Positions 36,105 through 48,911 of a stretch of 64,000 nucleotides of DNA are shown in pieces. Each line of letters opens with the position of its first letter. Within the stretch, counting starts at the first letter, position 1. Source of the DNA: Tetrahymena elliotti 4EA. Its lineage: Eukaryota > Ciliophora > Oligohymenophorea > Hymenostomatida > Tetrahymenidae. The notes under the pieces are model-generated. The model was not told the DNA's origin. It saw only the letters and a program-made list of their open reading frames with translations, and did not search any database. The position numbers and the translations under genes are program-made. The DNA lies in the NCBI GenBank assembly GCA_000231825.2, contig JH720375.1:252422-316421 (forward strand). Reading direction: 5' to 3'.

Positions 36105-39100
36105 ATGGATCTTAAAACAAGTATTTTTCTCACTTTTTTTGTTCCGATCACTCTAACATCAACAATAATTTTGGTTTTGATATATTACTTAATTAATGAT
36201 TTTACTAATGACTATACTACAACAATGACAAATGATATCATTAATGATACTACTTCTAATATTAACTAGGTTATCAATGCAATGCAATTTAAGTTGCAGT
36301 AAGATTATTAATCAATAGTTATTTATATTACTGCTCTAAATTCTCTCATAAATGAATTAGCAAAAAATAATTTAAGTTTAAACAATAATTATTAAGCATA
36401 ACCTATTGGATAATATAATTTTGACTAATATAAAGAATTTTAGAAGAATAATCCATCTTATGATTTAGAAAAGCTTAAATTATTTACTAGTTCTTTTTAT
36501 AACTCTAATTCCGCTAACTTTAATGAATTAAGTACTGAAGATTAATCTTTTATTAACCTTAAGAAACATATTGATGCTTTAACATATACTTTCATAAAAG
36601 ACAGAGGAATTAATATCATAACTCTTATAGCTACATATATTATATCAATAGAGAGTGGGACTACTTATGATTATCCAAGTAATTAAAATATATATTTATT
36701 ATTTATTTCTCAAGTCACATCAATTTATAAAAGTTAAAGAATAAAATAATTAAATGCTTTTTATTCATAAATTATATTATTTTTTATAAATAGATAACAT
36801 TAGTGTATATGAATAATTTCTTGAAGATAATAACATAAAATTCCAAAAAGAATCTTTAGGAACAAATTGTTAGAGCGGAGATCATAAATATCCATATGAT
36901 TTCAAGTGTAGCTCTTGGTTTCAATAAACAAACAACGTTAATAATAACAATATCACATTTATCAAACCTTATTTAGATAGTATAACAAAAACATTTATCA
37001 GTACAGTGTGTGTTAAAACATTTGATATGAACTATATTGTATGTTTTGATTTTAACTTTAAAAGTAATCCTTTTGAAAAATATAATAAGGATAAAAAAAA
37101 GAGCTACTATTACTTAATATTTCCTGGAACTAGAGAGCCTATTATCTACCCTGATATGTCTTAGACATAAGTAGAAACAATTGATTATTATGAATTTAAC
37201 AATTCTACAACTTAATCATCAGATAAAAAGGATTTTATTAAATAAACTACAATATTTGAAACAACTTATTCTTCTTTTAACAGTAGCAATACATTAGGAT
37301 TATATGATAATTTTACTTTAACAGTGAAATACATGAAAGAACTTGAATACTATTACTTGTTTATTAAGAAAATATCTACTTGTTAAAAGCTCATTGATGA
37401 GAAGTATAAGACAAATCCTAAAAAATCGCTTCCTTATTAAGATACTTAAATAGACATCACAGCATATCTTGGGTATGTTTTAAAAGAAGAGGCTATCTTA
37501 TCAGATGTTTAAGACATTTAAGATTAAATTAGTTTTATACTAGTTATGGATTAAATGACCCTCATTTTAATCGTTTTTATTATGGTCTATTAAGTTTTTG
37601 CTTTTACATTTGCTTTTTCTAATTAGATTATAGAACCAGTTGATCATCTTATAGCATGTCTCAAAAAAATACAGGCAGATGAATTGGAAAAGGTCTATGA
37701 GTTTTTATCTAAAAATTTAATCGATGAGGAAGAAAATCTTAAGAAAAAGAAAAGTTAAAACACAAATTAGATTAATTAAAGTTAAAATATTAATGGTTTG
37801 TATAATCCAGACTATTTGATGCAAAATGACTTGTCTGATAGCAGCTCATCCTCTTCTTCATCTTCTCTATTAAGCTCCGATGATTCTTCAGAAGAATTAA
37901 AAATGACAGCTCAATAAAAAAAAGAAAAAAATAGGTAAAAACTTATAAAAAAGAAGATTAGAGATGAATCGATCAAAATTAAAAAATAGAAAGAGTCAGA
38001 GTAATAAAACTAAATATCAGCTGATTTAATGTAAGATATTCTTTATTTAGATAAATTTCATAACTATTTAGTATTAACATTTTCAATTGTTTAATCTATA
38101 TTAATAGGTAGTTGTATAGGGTTTTATATGAGATTGTGCATGTTATTAAAGTAGCTAATATCAATTTTTTGCAGGGAAATGCAGAACAAGCCCTTATTAC
38201 ATATGCTAAATCAGTAAATTTCTTTAGAGCTCTTTAAAATGAGGTAAATATATTTATCCTGTCTAATGTGTTCAAAGAATTTATTAATTCAATATAAAAG
38301 AATGCAGTTTCTATTTGCTTAAATAACATGGGAAATGTTTACATGAAGCAGTAAAAATATATCTAAGCTTCTTAAAAGTACCAAGAGTCACTCTTATTCG
38401 TATAAATTTAAAGAGAAAAGTTAACTGAATCTTACAAAAGAAAAAACTAGGAGCAAGTAATTTTTCATTTTAGATAATAAATTTGATAAACTAAGCTGAG
38501 ATCTGATCAGTTTCTTTATATCATTTAAATAAAATTATTTTAAGCGAATATTGATTAAATAATTTAATATTTTTAATTTATTTTATAGGATTTGAATTAA
38601 GATGAGTAGTTTAGGTATTTCTCAAGCTTGTTTATTACTAGATCTTTTCATTTGGCAGAATCGCTAATAGAAGCTATTTAATAAAAGCAATTTGATGCAA
38701 TGAAGTTTTTAGGTTTATTTTCAAAAGAAGAATGCTATTCTGAAATTAAATAAAAATATGAAATCATAAAATAAAATTTAAAAATGTTTAATAGTGATAG
38801 AAGTGTATTTGATCCTATGTTAGCTCATGTTCTTTTACAACTTGTATTATGTTCTATTGAGTTAGGAAAGAAAAGTGATGCAATCATGTTTCTTGAAGAA
38901 GCAGAAGATGAAATTAAAAAAGAAATAAACCCAAATTATCCTTTCCATTTAGATGTGCCTAAGGAAATTTTAAATCAAAGAATATTGTACTTATAAGGGT
39001 ACTTTAATGTAAAAATAAACCAACTTTATATAGGATCTATATTCTTAACAAAATCTATTGAATATGGAAAGATATATTGTCCTAAATATAGGTTGAAGGC

Positions 39101-39882
39101 TCTTTTGCTTCTCAAAAACATGTTCGACATGGTTGAAGAAAATAAATAACTCTCATCATTTTCTGGGATTAATTATCTACTCGAAAAGTATAGACCTCTT
39201 ATCAAAGATGTTCTTTTTCTTTCAAACATTTCTAGTTCCATGGGTTGTCGTGAAAAAATATTATTTTCAAGTCAAATCATTTATAACGTTTTCTAAAAGT
39301 ATATTGGAAAGAAATTTGACAGAGTTGGGTAAACTAACTTCAAATTCATATTTTATATTTAAATTTTATGAAATAATTAGATATTACTTATTCAATGAAA
39401 GTGTTAAAGAAGTATTTGGTTTGTAAAGAGCAGATAAAAATTGGTTTTTCATTGACAATATGCTTTAAAATATGCCAACAGTTTCTGGTAAAGCATCTAT
39501 ATCTAATGCTTTGAATGAAGCCTTCAAAATTTATGATCAAAATTAGTATTATGCTCATTCTCTCCATATGAAAAAAGTAGACCTTAATTACAAAAAATTT
39601 GTTATCTTATTTACTGATGAAGCAGATATTCTTCAAGAAGGACAGCAAATTCAAAATTAATGGTAAAAAATAAAAGAAAATTTTAGGTTTTCAAATATCA
39701 TCCTTGTTATTTTCGCCTTTACAGATAATCATGAAGTTATGAAAATATTTAAAGAACTTGTGGATTATTGTTAAGATGGATTTGTTATTCATTACAAAGA
39801 AGAAAAAACAATTCATTCATACTTTTAGAATTTAACAGAAACATTAATGCAAGAATCTTATGAAATAGAATATATTTCATGA
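36105..39882 (+). CDS. Two-TM receptor-like protein with HAMP-like, TPR and vWA-like regions
   Basis: Six exons (36105-36678, 36794-38070, 38175-38243, 38301-38456, 38589-39328, 39381-39882; all phases fit) give 1105 residues. The first TM helix is at about 6-30. An Asn-rich extracellular region of about 400 residues with a few Cys resembles a double-Cache sensor in position and length. A second TM helix at about 436-470 is followed by IIEPVDHLIACLKKIQADEL, which looks like a HAMP linker. A Ser-rich stretch (about 541-555) and Lys-rich segment precede a TPR pair (GNVYMKQQKYIQASQKYQES) near 640-690. The last 200 residues look like a vWA fold: DVLFLSNISSSMGCREK and KKFVILFTDEADI. The MIDAS-like motif has Asn instead of the first Asp. 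I infer a surface sensor with an intracellular adaptor; ligand and output are unknown. Confidence 0.8.
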
Positions 39883-40532
39883 ATTTTAGTAAAGTTCATA
39901 TTTTTATTTGTATTTACATTTTTTTATGAAATTTTATTCATTTTTATTTTTAAAATTCATACAAATTACAATATTGTATCAAAAAACTTTATTTCAAAAT
40001 TCTTATTTAAATAGTGTCATAAAAATTATTTTTAGCCAGTTAATAATATTCTTTAAAATAATTGTTGGAGTCTATGAAAAACCATTAATAACTTGGTATA
40101 AAAATTACATCAGGTGTTCAGTTTAAAATCTTTTTAATGCTAAATAAAGTATTATTAAAAAATAAATTATTATCAAAACATTTTGCCAGTTTTACAAAAG
40201 AAATTATTTGAATTAAAATAAATGATTAATTTAACTTCAAAAATAATAATTATTTTGTTAATTTATTTAGAAGTTAAAAAAAAATACATAGGACACTATT
40301 AATTTTTAAAAGAACTGATGAACAAAAAGTAGATTTCTTTAACTGGTTGAACGAATATTATTTTAAAATATAAGAAAGATTACACATTTGATTTAATTGG
40401 TTAGTAAGTAAATAATATTATTTAGTATATGGTTGGGTTGGTTGTTTAGATTAATTTAATTTTGATTATTTCATAAATTTATTTTATTAGTACTCGATTT
40501 GGTAATGGGAACATTTTTTTTACTCTTTTTAA
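39883..40532. other. Intergenic region between convergent genes
   Basis: About 0.65 kb between the receptor-like gene (+) and the kinase gene (-). No feature seen apart from AT-rich 3' sequence. Confidence 0.6.
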
Positions 40533-42167
40533 TCAAATTAATTTTTTTCCAGCAAAAAGAAGTACACTGTTATCTCTCTAAAGGTTTGTGCTAGAGACAT
40601 TGTTGGCTCCAGTGGAAATCCCATTAATTACATTATTTTGAGAGCTTATAGGATTTATTATTTTATTACTGTAGTGCTTTGATATGTATTGATTGTTGCT
40701 TCCTAAATCATAATTTTTATTATAGTTAAGTGGTTTGTTATTAGGTAATATATTATCTTAAACTGATTTGATTAAATTTCTTTTATTTTCATTTATTGGT
40801 GGGAGAGTTGGTATTGAGTCTTTACTTGGTTAATAGCGGTGATTTTATAATTAAAGATTTTACTGAGATCCCTTAGAACTCATTGGATGTTTCATTATTA
40901 AATTTTCAATACTTCTACTTCTGTTTGATTTGCTTATGTGAGGGTGGTGGCGCTACTCATAGGCATCTAAATTCATCTCTGACTAAATTTAATTAATAGA
41001 AGGTATATTGCTAGAAGAAGGAATCATATGCTATGAATAAACTCCATTATAATTATTGTTCTTCTTTGGAATAATTGGAGAAATATTTTTTTAAGAAGGA
41101 GGTTAGCTGAGCTTTCTTGATTAGTTGCGTCTGAGAGGGCTGTTAAGCTAGTTACTATCACTAATTTAGGTTGAAATTTGATTTTTGGAATTAGCTTCAT
41201 TGCTAAAAGAATTCATTTCTGAAGAAGCAGTTGATTCATATTAAGGCTCAGGTAATATGTTGTTCAGTTGTTTGAGATTCTTTCCTACTCTAAGAGTCTT
41301 AAGTAGTTCTTACTTTACATCATAATTAAGGGGATTATAGTCTACATTTAATTCTTATGCAATGTTAAGTCTTCTTTAAATGTAAGGTGTTTCAAGTAGT
41401 TCTGAGGTTGTTAATCTCATTTTTGGATTTACTTGCAAACACAAGCTAAGAAAGTCAGTTAAATCTTGAGAGTACCAAGATGGAATAGGGTCATATTATC
41501 CCTTTTGTACCTTCTTAAATAGACCTTCCATATCTTGTGCTTTGAATGGAGGGTTTAAAGAAACAAGTTCATAGATGACACATCCAAGTGACCAGACATC
41601 TGATTTAGAGTTATAAGGTTTATCTCTCCAAACTTCAGGGGATGCATAGTAAGGAGTTCCAGTTTATGTATAAAGCATTCCTTTCTTTGCAACTTTTGAA
41701 ACATTTAAATCTCCTAACTTTAAATTTTTATGGTCACGAGTGAGCATAATATTAGCACACTTGAAATCTCTATGCAATATATTTAAGTCATGCAAGCATT
41801 TTAAACCTTTAATCATCTAAATTATATACAGCCAAACTACCTTTTCATCAAGATACTGGTTCTTTTTCTTTAAATTACGAATTTTGTTTAAGAGATCTCC
41901 ACCAGCGCAGTAATCCATAATAATATGTAAGAGTCCTGTTTTTTCATCATAAAATGCCTCTTTGTACCCAATTATTTCTTAAGAGCTCAAAGAAGCAAGG
42001 AATCTAACTTCATTGATAGCATTCTCTTGCTCTTTGGCAGAAAGGCTACCCATTTTAATATTTTTCATAGCATAATCTTAACCATCACTGATTCTACGAA
42101 CTTTAAAAACGCTGGAATAGGCTCCTTCGCCCAATTTCCTAATTACATCAAAATCGTTCAAAGACAT
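40533..42167 (-). CDS. NIMA-related (NEK) serine/threonine protein kinase, DLN variant
   Basis: Intronless, 544 residues. The kinase domain is at about 1-262: glycine loop IRKLGEGAYSSVFKVRR, VAIK-type Lys in YAMKNIKMGS, hinge MDYCAGGDLLNKI, catalytic loop LHRDFKCANIML, then LGDLNVSKVAKKG where animal NEKs have DFG. TQTGTPYYASPEVW, KSDVWSLGCVIYEL and PPFKAQDMEGLFKKV follow. The HRD Asp, the Asn and the metal-binding Asp of DLN are all present, so activity is likely. YYASPE plus PPF.A.DM..L..KV is typical of the NEK family. The C-terminal ~280 residues are Asn/Ser/Gln-rich with no domain I recognise. NEKs in ciliates commonly act at basal bodies and cilia; that role is inferred here. Start is the first ATG (MSLNDFDVIRKLG), directly before the kinase domain. 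Confidence 0.9.
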
Positions 42168-44657
42168 TTAATAGATTTTTACAAATTATCAAAAAATTCT
42201 TATCTTAAAGTATCAAGGTCCTTTCAAAACTTAACTCTTATGAATGCTGCCAAAAATAGAAATAAATCTTTGTTTGTTTCTTTGTTTTCTCTACTTAAAC
42301 TTTATTTAAAATGGATAAAAGTAAGTTTGGCTAGTCTATTTATAAAAAATGGAAAATATTATAAATGATTATTGGTCTATGAAAAAGAATTATCTACTCT
42401 AGTTATGAAAATATCTCTGGAAATAAAATAGTAACTTAAGCAATTTGTTCTTTATTTGTAAATTCTTTCTGTGATTTTTTGCTTTTTTTACTTGTTTTTT
42501 TTGTTTTTTCAATATTGATTAAAGAGTTAAAATGTTTAAATTCTTACTTTGTCAATTTAATTGTTTTGTAATTAAAATTAATATAAAGTAATAACAGCCT
42601 TTCAAGCTATTTTAAAAGTAATATTAAAATATAAGCATAATTATTCATTTGATGAAAATAAATCCAGTTAGTATCAGATTTATTTTTACTTATTTTTTTA
42701 CCATTTCTTCCTTTTTTAATATTATTAAAATAATCAACCTCTTAAATTGCTTATCTATTTCTTATTTATCTATCTTTTTGCTTATCTTTATCTCTTTTTT
42801 TTTCAGATTTTGCTTATAATCTTCTTTATACAGCACATCTTTATAAATTGAATCCTTCACTCGATCGTTAAATTCTTAGATCTACAAGATTTTAACACTT
42901 TTATATTCCAAAAAGTGCAATCTTTTTTTAAAACTAAAAAATATATTCCTTAAATAATTACCACATAATCCATTTGATCAAAGTAAGTAGATACGAAATT
43001 TTTTGACACACAGGAAGACCTATCATAATAATGAACTTAGCTCATCAAACCTAAATTAAATTCTATACCAAACTTATTTTTAAATTTTTAGCAGTAAAAT
43101 AAAATATTTTATCCTTTCAAATAAATAAGTAATTATTTAATAAATATAAAAAAATTATTTTAATATTTAATGATTTAATCAAGTGAAACTCAATTTCCTA
43201 AAACATTCAAGATATTATGAGAAAATTAAGAATAATCAATCCAATAATCAAATTTAACTTTTAAATTATGTATTTTTGATTATCTAAATTATTTGATTTT
43301 TTATGTTTTCAGTAAAAATGCAAAGTTTTTTACAAAGAAAGCATTTGTCTATCTTTGATCAAAAAATTTGCAAAAAAAAAACATTTGAAAGTAAAATGTG
43401 TATTAATTGATAAAAATTATTATTTATAATATTTATTTTTCCTTATTATTTTAAAATTGATTGACAAAAAATATTTTGAAAATTTAAATAATATTTTATT
43501 GTTGAATTATTCTATATTTTATTCGTTATTTATTTAGCTACTCTAAAAATATTTAATATAAGTTTTTTTACAAACTAACCAAATGAATTTAGATTCAAAA
43601 AGTAAGGATTATTAAAAAAATATTATTTCTAAAAATATTGTTTTACCTTTCGTAATTACTTTGCCTTTTTGATTAAAAAAATCTTTTAACTTGATAAAAT
43701 ATACTAATTTAATAGAATATTCTTTTAGATGAAATTCTATCTTTTAAATACACTTTCTCTTTGGATTGATTAATGATTAAGGTGAGAAGAATTTTTTTTA
43801 ATTTGAATTAATTTCCATTTATCCTTTCAATGATAATTGAAATTTAACAAATAGATTAAATTTTAAGTTTACTAAGGATTAAAAAAAGCAAGCAAAAAAT
43901 TTAAACAACATTTTAAACATTTAGAAACTATTTGATCTATTAAACTATTGAGAAGAGCAATTAAAATTTTTCCAATAAGTAAAAATCAACCTACTACATC
44001 AATCAACTAAACATTTTTTATAAATTAAATTTGTTTAATAGAAAAAGTAAGAAAAGAGTTTATTCCAAAAATCAAATAATTCAATTAGAAATAAAATCTA
44101 TAAAAAATTAAATATTAATTACCAAAGAAATATGTTTAAATTTTGATTTACATAAAAAATCTCAGAAATGAAAGATACTTTTATCAAGTTATTGATAATT
44201 TCTTCACCAATAGAATATAAATTTGAAAAACTAAGTTGCACTAATTTAAAATCTTTAAATAACAATAAAAATATTGGTTAAGCATAGTGTAAATTAAAAA
44301 ATATAAAGTATTGAGAAAGATCAATGAGCAAATAAATAAATTGATTGTAAAAAGTGTTTTGCTATCGAAAAAATATTAAACAAATACAAAATTGATGGTA
44401 ATTATTATCTAAAATCATTTAGATAATATTCATCTTTATATTTTTATAATTAGAATTCATAAAAAATTTTGTTTCTGTTGATATCAATTGTGATTTTCTA
44501 TTTTTATTCAATTATTGTTAATGATGTAAGATATGCCATTCATATGTATGATTAACTCTTTAAAAAAATCAAAATCATAAGAAATTTATTATTATTTGTT
44601 GAGATAAGAAAAATTTTAATTCACTAAATAAAAAAGATATTAGATAATATTCAAACT
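42168..44657. other. 2.5-kb gene-poor region
   Basis: Between the divergently transcribed kinase and pyrophosphatase genes. Poly-T and poly-A rich. I tested both strands by eye under the ciliate code and found no conserved protein, no tRNA-like T-loop and no strong repeat. Confidence 0.55.
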
Positions 44658-45224
44658 ATGATTCCCAAGTATTCCATGAACCCCTGGCACTATGTAAATT
44701 ATGGTGCAGAAGCCCCAAGAATAGTAACATCAGTTATTGAAATACCTTAAGGCTCTTAAGCAAAGTACGAACTTGATAAGGAATCAGGAATGTTACGTTT
44801 AGATAGAGTTTTGTTCTCCTCTGTTCATTACCCTGCTAATTATGGTTTTATTCCTTAGACTTATTGTGATGATAAAGATCCTTTAGACATTTTAGTACTC
44901 TGTTCAATTAATGTTGAGCCTCTCTGCTTAATTGAATCAAAAGTAATTGGTGTCATGCACATGATTGATGGAGGAGAGACTGATGATAAAATTATATCTG
45001 TAGCTGCAAATGATGCTTCAGTAAATCACTTTAATGACATCAGTGAACTCCCCTAACATATGTTGATGCAAATTAGAAGATTTTTTGAAGATTATAAGAA
45101 ATTAGAAAAGAAACACGTCATAGTTGAAGAATTTTAAGGTAAAGAAAAAGCTTACTAGGTAGTAGAAGATTCCATTAAAATGTACAGAGACCATTTCCCT
45201 CAAACAGAAGATCCAAAATTATGA
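44658..45224 (+). CDS. Soluble inorganic pyrophosphatase (family I)
   Basis: Hydrolyses PPi to two phosphates, driving biosynthetic reactions. Intronless, 188 residues, close to the bacterial/plant-type length rather than the longer yeast/animal form. Seen in order: [47 protein letters not shown], then the catalytic signature [11 protein letters not shown] (metal-binding Asp residues of DxDPxD), [18 protein letters not shown], and a C-terminal [20 protein letters not shown]. The catalytic Tyr/Lys/Asp set appears intact. Start at ATG 44658 just before the first conserved block; no signal or transit peptide is visible, so a cytosolic location is likely. Confidence 0.95.
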
Positions 45225-47054
45225 ATAATAATTAAATATATTTTTTATTGTTTAGTTTATGGCTCCATTAGTTCAAAAATTCTATTATTTTTCAAATTCA
45301 TTAACTTAATCATTTTATGTAAAACTACTATTATAAGAATAAATTCTACTTTAAATTAATATTCTGCTTAAATTAAAGAAAGATTGTTCTCATTAGTGAG
45401 AATATACTATTTTTGTTATTAAAAAAAATTAAGTAGAAAATACTCATCAGATAGCACCTTTTTCAAATAAAAAAAATAAAATTTTTATTTGAAAAAAATA
45501 ACTAAAAATTAAGAGATAAGTTATAATTGGGAACATTTTTCTTAATTCTTATTAAATTAAATTACACACACCAGTAAAAAAATTTTTACATAAATTAATC
45601 AAGTGACTATTTTAAATCAAGTATTAATTGAATGAAAGCAATCAAAAATAAGATTTTGGGTTTATCTAATTAATTTTTATAAAATAAAATGGCAGCAAAA
45701 AGCAAAATAATGAATAAGAATTATGTTTATCTTATTTGTCTTTACCTTATTAGAGGTATTAAACACATTCAATTAATGATAATACATTTTCAAAAAAAAA
45801 TAATTTCTTAAACTTTCTCATACTTTTTTTTATTTAACAAAAATATTAAAAAATTTGTGAAAAGTCAAGTTTAAATAATGAAATGGTTTACTTGAAAGCA
45901 GATTTTAATTTAAAAAAATAAAATAAATTAAAATATTATGATAATTTAAATCCCCCAAATAAAGAGGATATATTATTAAGAATGATTAATTAGGTGTAGT
46001 AAATATAGGCTAAGTTAATCATGCTATTAATATAGAGTTTTGACATTTATGCAAAATAAGCAGTGATATTATATTTTATAGATTATAAAAGATTTTTCTA
46101 TATTAAAGTGTCAATTTGGACATGAAGGATAATCGTAAAAATATGAATTATTAAACTAAATATTTGGTGAAATACTTAATTATTATATTTAATAACTTAA
46201 ATATATGAAGGTTTCAACTAATGTAAATGCCCTGATGTCAAATTGAAAAAATAATTTAGAAAATTAGGAAAGGGAATCTATTTGTTATAGATAAAGTTAA
46301 AATGTGATGGATTCCTTTAATAATAATTTACTTTATAAATAAATATTTGACACGTTTCCATGTGAATACCCACTCAAAAAGTAATAACTTAATTCAAATA
46401 TCAAGTACCCCACTCATAATACTTTTAAATAATTATAAAAGATTTTTGATAAGAGTTACTTTATTTAGACCGACTGTTTAAGTACATTTGAAAAGAAATT
46501 AACTACTCTCTCTTGACTTGATAAGAAAATTGAGAAAAGATAATTGAAATTTAATTAAATTATAAAAGATTATTAAAATTTGATACATGAAGCTGATTAT
46601 TTATTTTTTTATATAATTTACTTAGTATTTAATATAATAGTATTATTTATATATATATATAATTTAGTTATAATTTAATAAGATGTAAACAACATTTCTT
46701 TTACTCAGTTGGTTTTTTCGACAGATGATAAGTAAAATAATTATTTTTTTGGAGAGAGAATGTTAGATATTCATTTATTTTTGATATGTTAAACAATAGT
46801 GATGATGTTACTAGAATTATAATTTTCTTGACTTGTAATCAAAGTTTTTGTGGGATTAACTTTAAATTAATTCAAGATGTATGTATTTTTATGTTATCAA
46901 TATTTTAAATATCGAATACTTTTTAGCCATTAATTTAAATGTAATTTTGTTAATTTAACAAGTTAATTTTTTTTCCGTTTAGTTATAAAAGATTTTTATT
47001 TTATCCTTTCCGACTTAATAATTTTTTGTTTGGTAATTAATGAAAGTAGTTTAT
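45225..47054. other. 1.8-kb intergenic region
   Basis: Between the pyrophosphatase (+) and the unrecognised - strand gene; convergent 3' ends. It contains the inverted repeat at 45459-45496 and an AT run near 46650. No gene recognised. Confidence 0.55.
45459..45496. repeat. Perfect 15-bp inverted repeat (hairpin)
   Basis: Left arm tttttcaaataaaaa at 45459-45473 and right arm tttttatttgaaaaa at 45482-45496 are exact reverse complements around an 8-base AT spacer. It lies about 235 bases after the pyrophosphatase stop codon. It could be a 3'-processing structure or the relic of a small mobile element; AT-rich composition makes chance more likely than in balanced DNA. Confidence 0.85.
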
Positions 47055-48911
47055 TCACTATTCAAATTATTTTAGAGATGATTCCTACTCACAGAATATT
47101 TGGAGAATGTTAAACTCAGAAATAAAATTTTTTTATTTCAATGGAGTTTAATCTTCTTCAATCCCATTTGATAGCTGTTAAAAATTGATGGAGCTTGACT
47201 TGTTAGGTAGATTACTCTCAAGAGGTGTTGAAAGGAGTGCAGTGGAGGAAGTACAAAAACTTTATTTTCTAGGGTTTTTAAGCACCTTAAGTTTATCTAA
47301 CTAGTCAGGTTAATCTATGCACTTTTAGAAATACTAAAGCATAATCAAGTGAGAATCTTTATTTTCTACCTTTGAGTGATTAAGTAACCAGTCTTAGGCA
47401 TAGTTTAGCAACCAATTTTCAAAAATTATACTGTAAGATTAACTTATCAGTAAATCTTTTATTAATTTGTTATTATACTTTTTCTTTTTCAAGTAACCAG
47501 AAAACCTTTGTCTAAATTACTCTAAATCCCTAATTTCTTTCATTTCAAGAATTTTAATTATATTTTCTTTATTTTCTTATTCATATAAGAAAGACTTAAA
47601 GGCTTTCACAAAATTTTTCACAACATTTTTTTTCTCTGCCTTAGCTAGATACTCCTTAGTAAATTCAATATCATTTACTGCATTATAAGAATCGTTAAAA
47701 TCTTAATCAGATTGAATGTTTTCTTAGAAAGAAGAGGTGCTTTTCTTGTTGTCAGCCATCTCTTCACTTTTCGATGGAGTCTTCATTACGAATTAGTTCT
47801 AAAGTTAACTCTACATTTAGGGGATTTCCGCTCTTTATAGGAATTCATAATCAATTTAATTTTAGAGGATAGATTAAATGCTTGGTGATAAAATCAAGTT
47901 TTTTTAAGATTGATTGTCTTATTAGATGGGCTTTATATTAGAATGTGGTTCATTGATTATTGATTTGTCACTCTTAAGATTATTTTTTAAAATAGGATTA
48001 ATGTAAACAACATTTTGAGTGGATTGGTAGAGAGGGGGATTTTCTTTGTTAGTAATTTATGATTAATTTGTGGATTCCTGATTATCAAAGAGAGAGGTGA
48101 TGTAATTATTATTATTTAGAAAAATATTACTTGTCTGATTAATTAATAGCTATTATTTGTTATTAATTTCAAGCGATGATTTCTGTTCAGATAATTCTGA
48201 TTTGCAATTATCAAAATTTTAAAATTTTTAATTCTTTAAACCTTCTTCTTCTTATCTATACTTAAAAGAGGCATTCCCTGCTTAATCAAATTATTATTTA
48301 TAACAAACAGGCTCATTAATTAAAGTTGCATCTGATAAATCAGAGTTGCAGCTTCCTTTGCGCAGCTTTGCTCTCAAGACACTATCCTAAATCCAGTAAG
48401 AGTCTTCAAATTCTAAGAGCTTTTAGCGGGTTAGTTGTGATTATTGATGATTGCAGCAAGGGCATATTTCCCCAGAGGAGATTAGATTGCTTTATTTTTC
48501 TAAATTTTGATTAGTAATATCAATATCAAAATTGATAGTCTATATCTGATTACCACACTATAGATCAATACTTAATTAAAGTTTTTCATCACAGTATTAA
48601 ATTTTTGGTAAAACCTAAATAATTTCATTTTGCTTTTACTAATCAACACTATTTTCTTACAAGTATTAAGAGGTAGTATGAGCAGAAACTTGTACTTTCA
48701 AGTCCTTTTTCATTTCAATTTACCTTTAAAAGAGTTATCCATTATAATATTTAGTGCCTCCATTAGTTCTCTAAGAGGAGTTTTTCAAGTCTTATCTATC
48801 AGAAAGTTATTGAGAAGTACCCTAATTTTTAGTTTCTCGTCTTACAGCCTCAGTGTGATGAACGCTTAACTATTTAAAATTGTTTGATGACAATTTTAAG
48901 TTTTAAGTCAT
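47055..48911 (-). CDS. Unrecognised 618-residue protein with a possible ciliate-specific C-terminal domain
   Basis: A single open frame on the - strand, 619 codons with the stop, reading TAA/TAG as Gln. First in-frame ATG is at 48911; an in-frame TGA lies upstream with no other ATG between. Residues 1-390 are low-complexity, rich in Gln, Asn and Ser, with an isolated ICPCCNHQQ cluster near residue 147. From about 395 to 540 the sequence becomes structured: FTKEYLAKAEKKNVVKNFVK, KSFLYEQENKENIIKILEMK, then IIFENWLLNYAQDWLLNHSK. This Lys/Phe-rich helical region resembles, from memory, a small uncharacterised domain common in ciliate hypothetical proteins. The remainder is Ser/Asn-rich. No catalytic motif, signal peptide or TM helix seen; function unknown. 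Confidence 0.75.

Noticed and set aside
38784..39426. Frameshift in the receptor-like gene between FDRVG and YYLFNES
   Set aside because: A 52-base GT..AG intron at 39329-39380 restores phase exactly, so no frameshift is needed. The open frame at 39133-39426 is an alternative reading of the same exon and intron.
42027..42368. A + strand open frame over the start of the kinase gene
   Set aside because: It is antisense to the NEK glycine-loop region and shows no conserved content.
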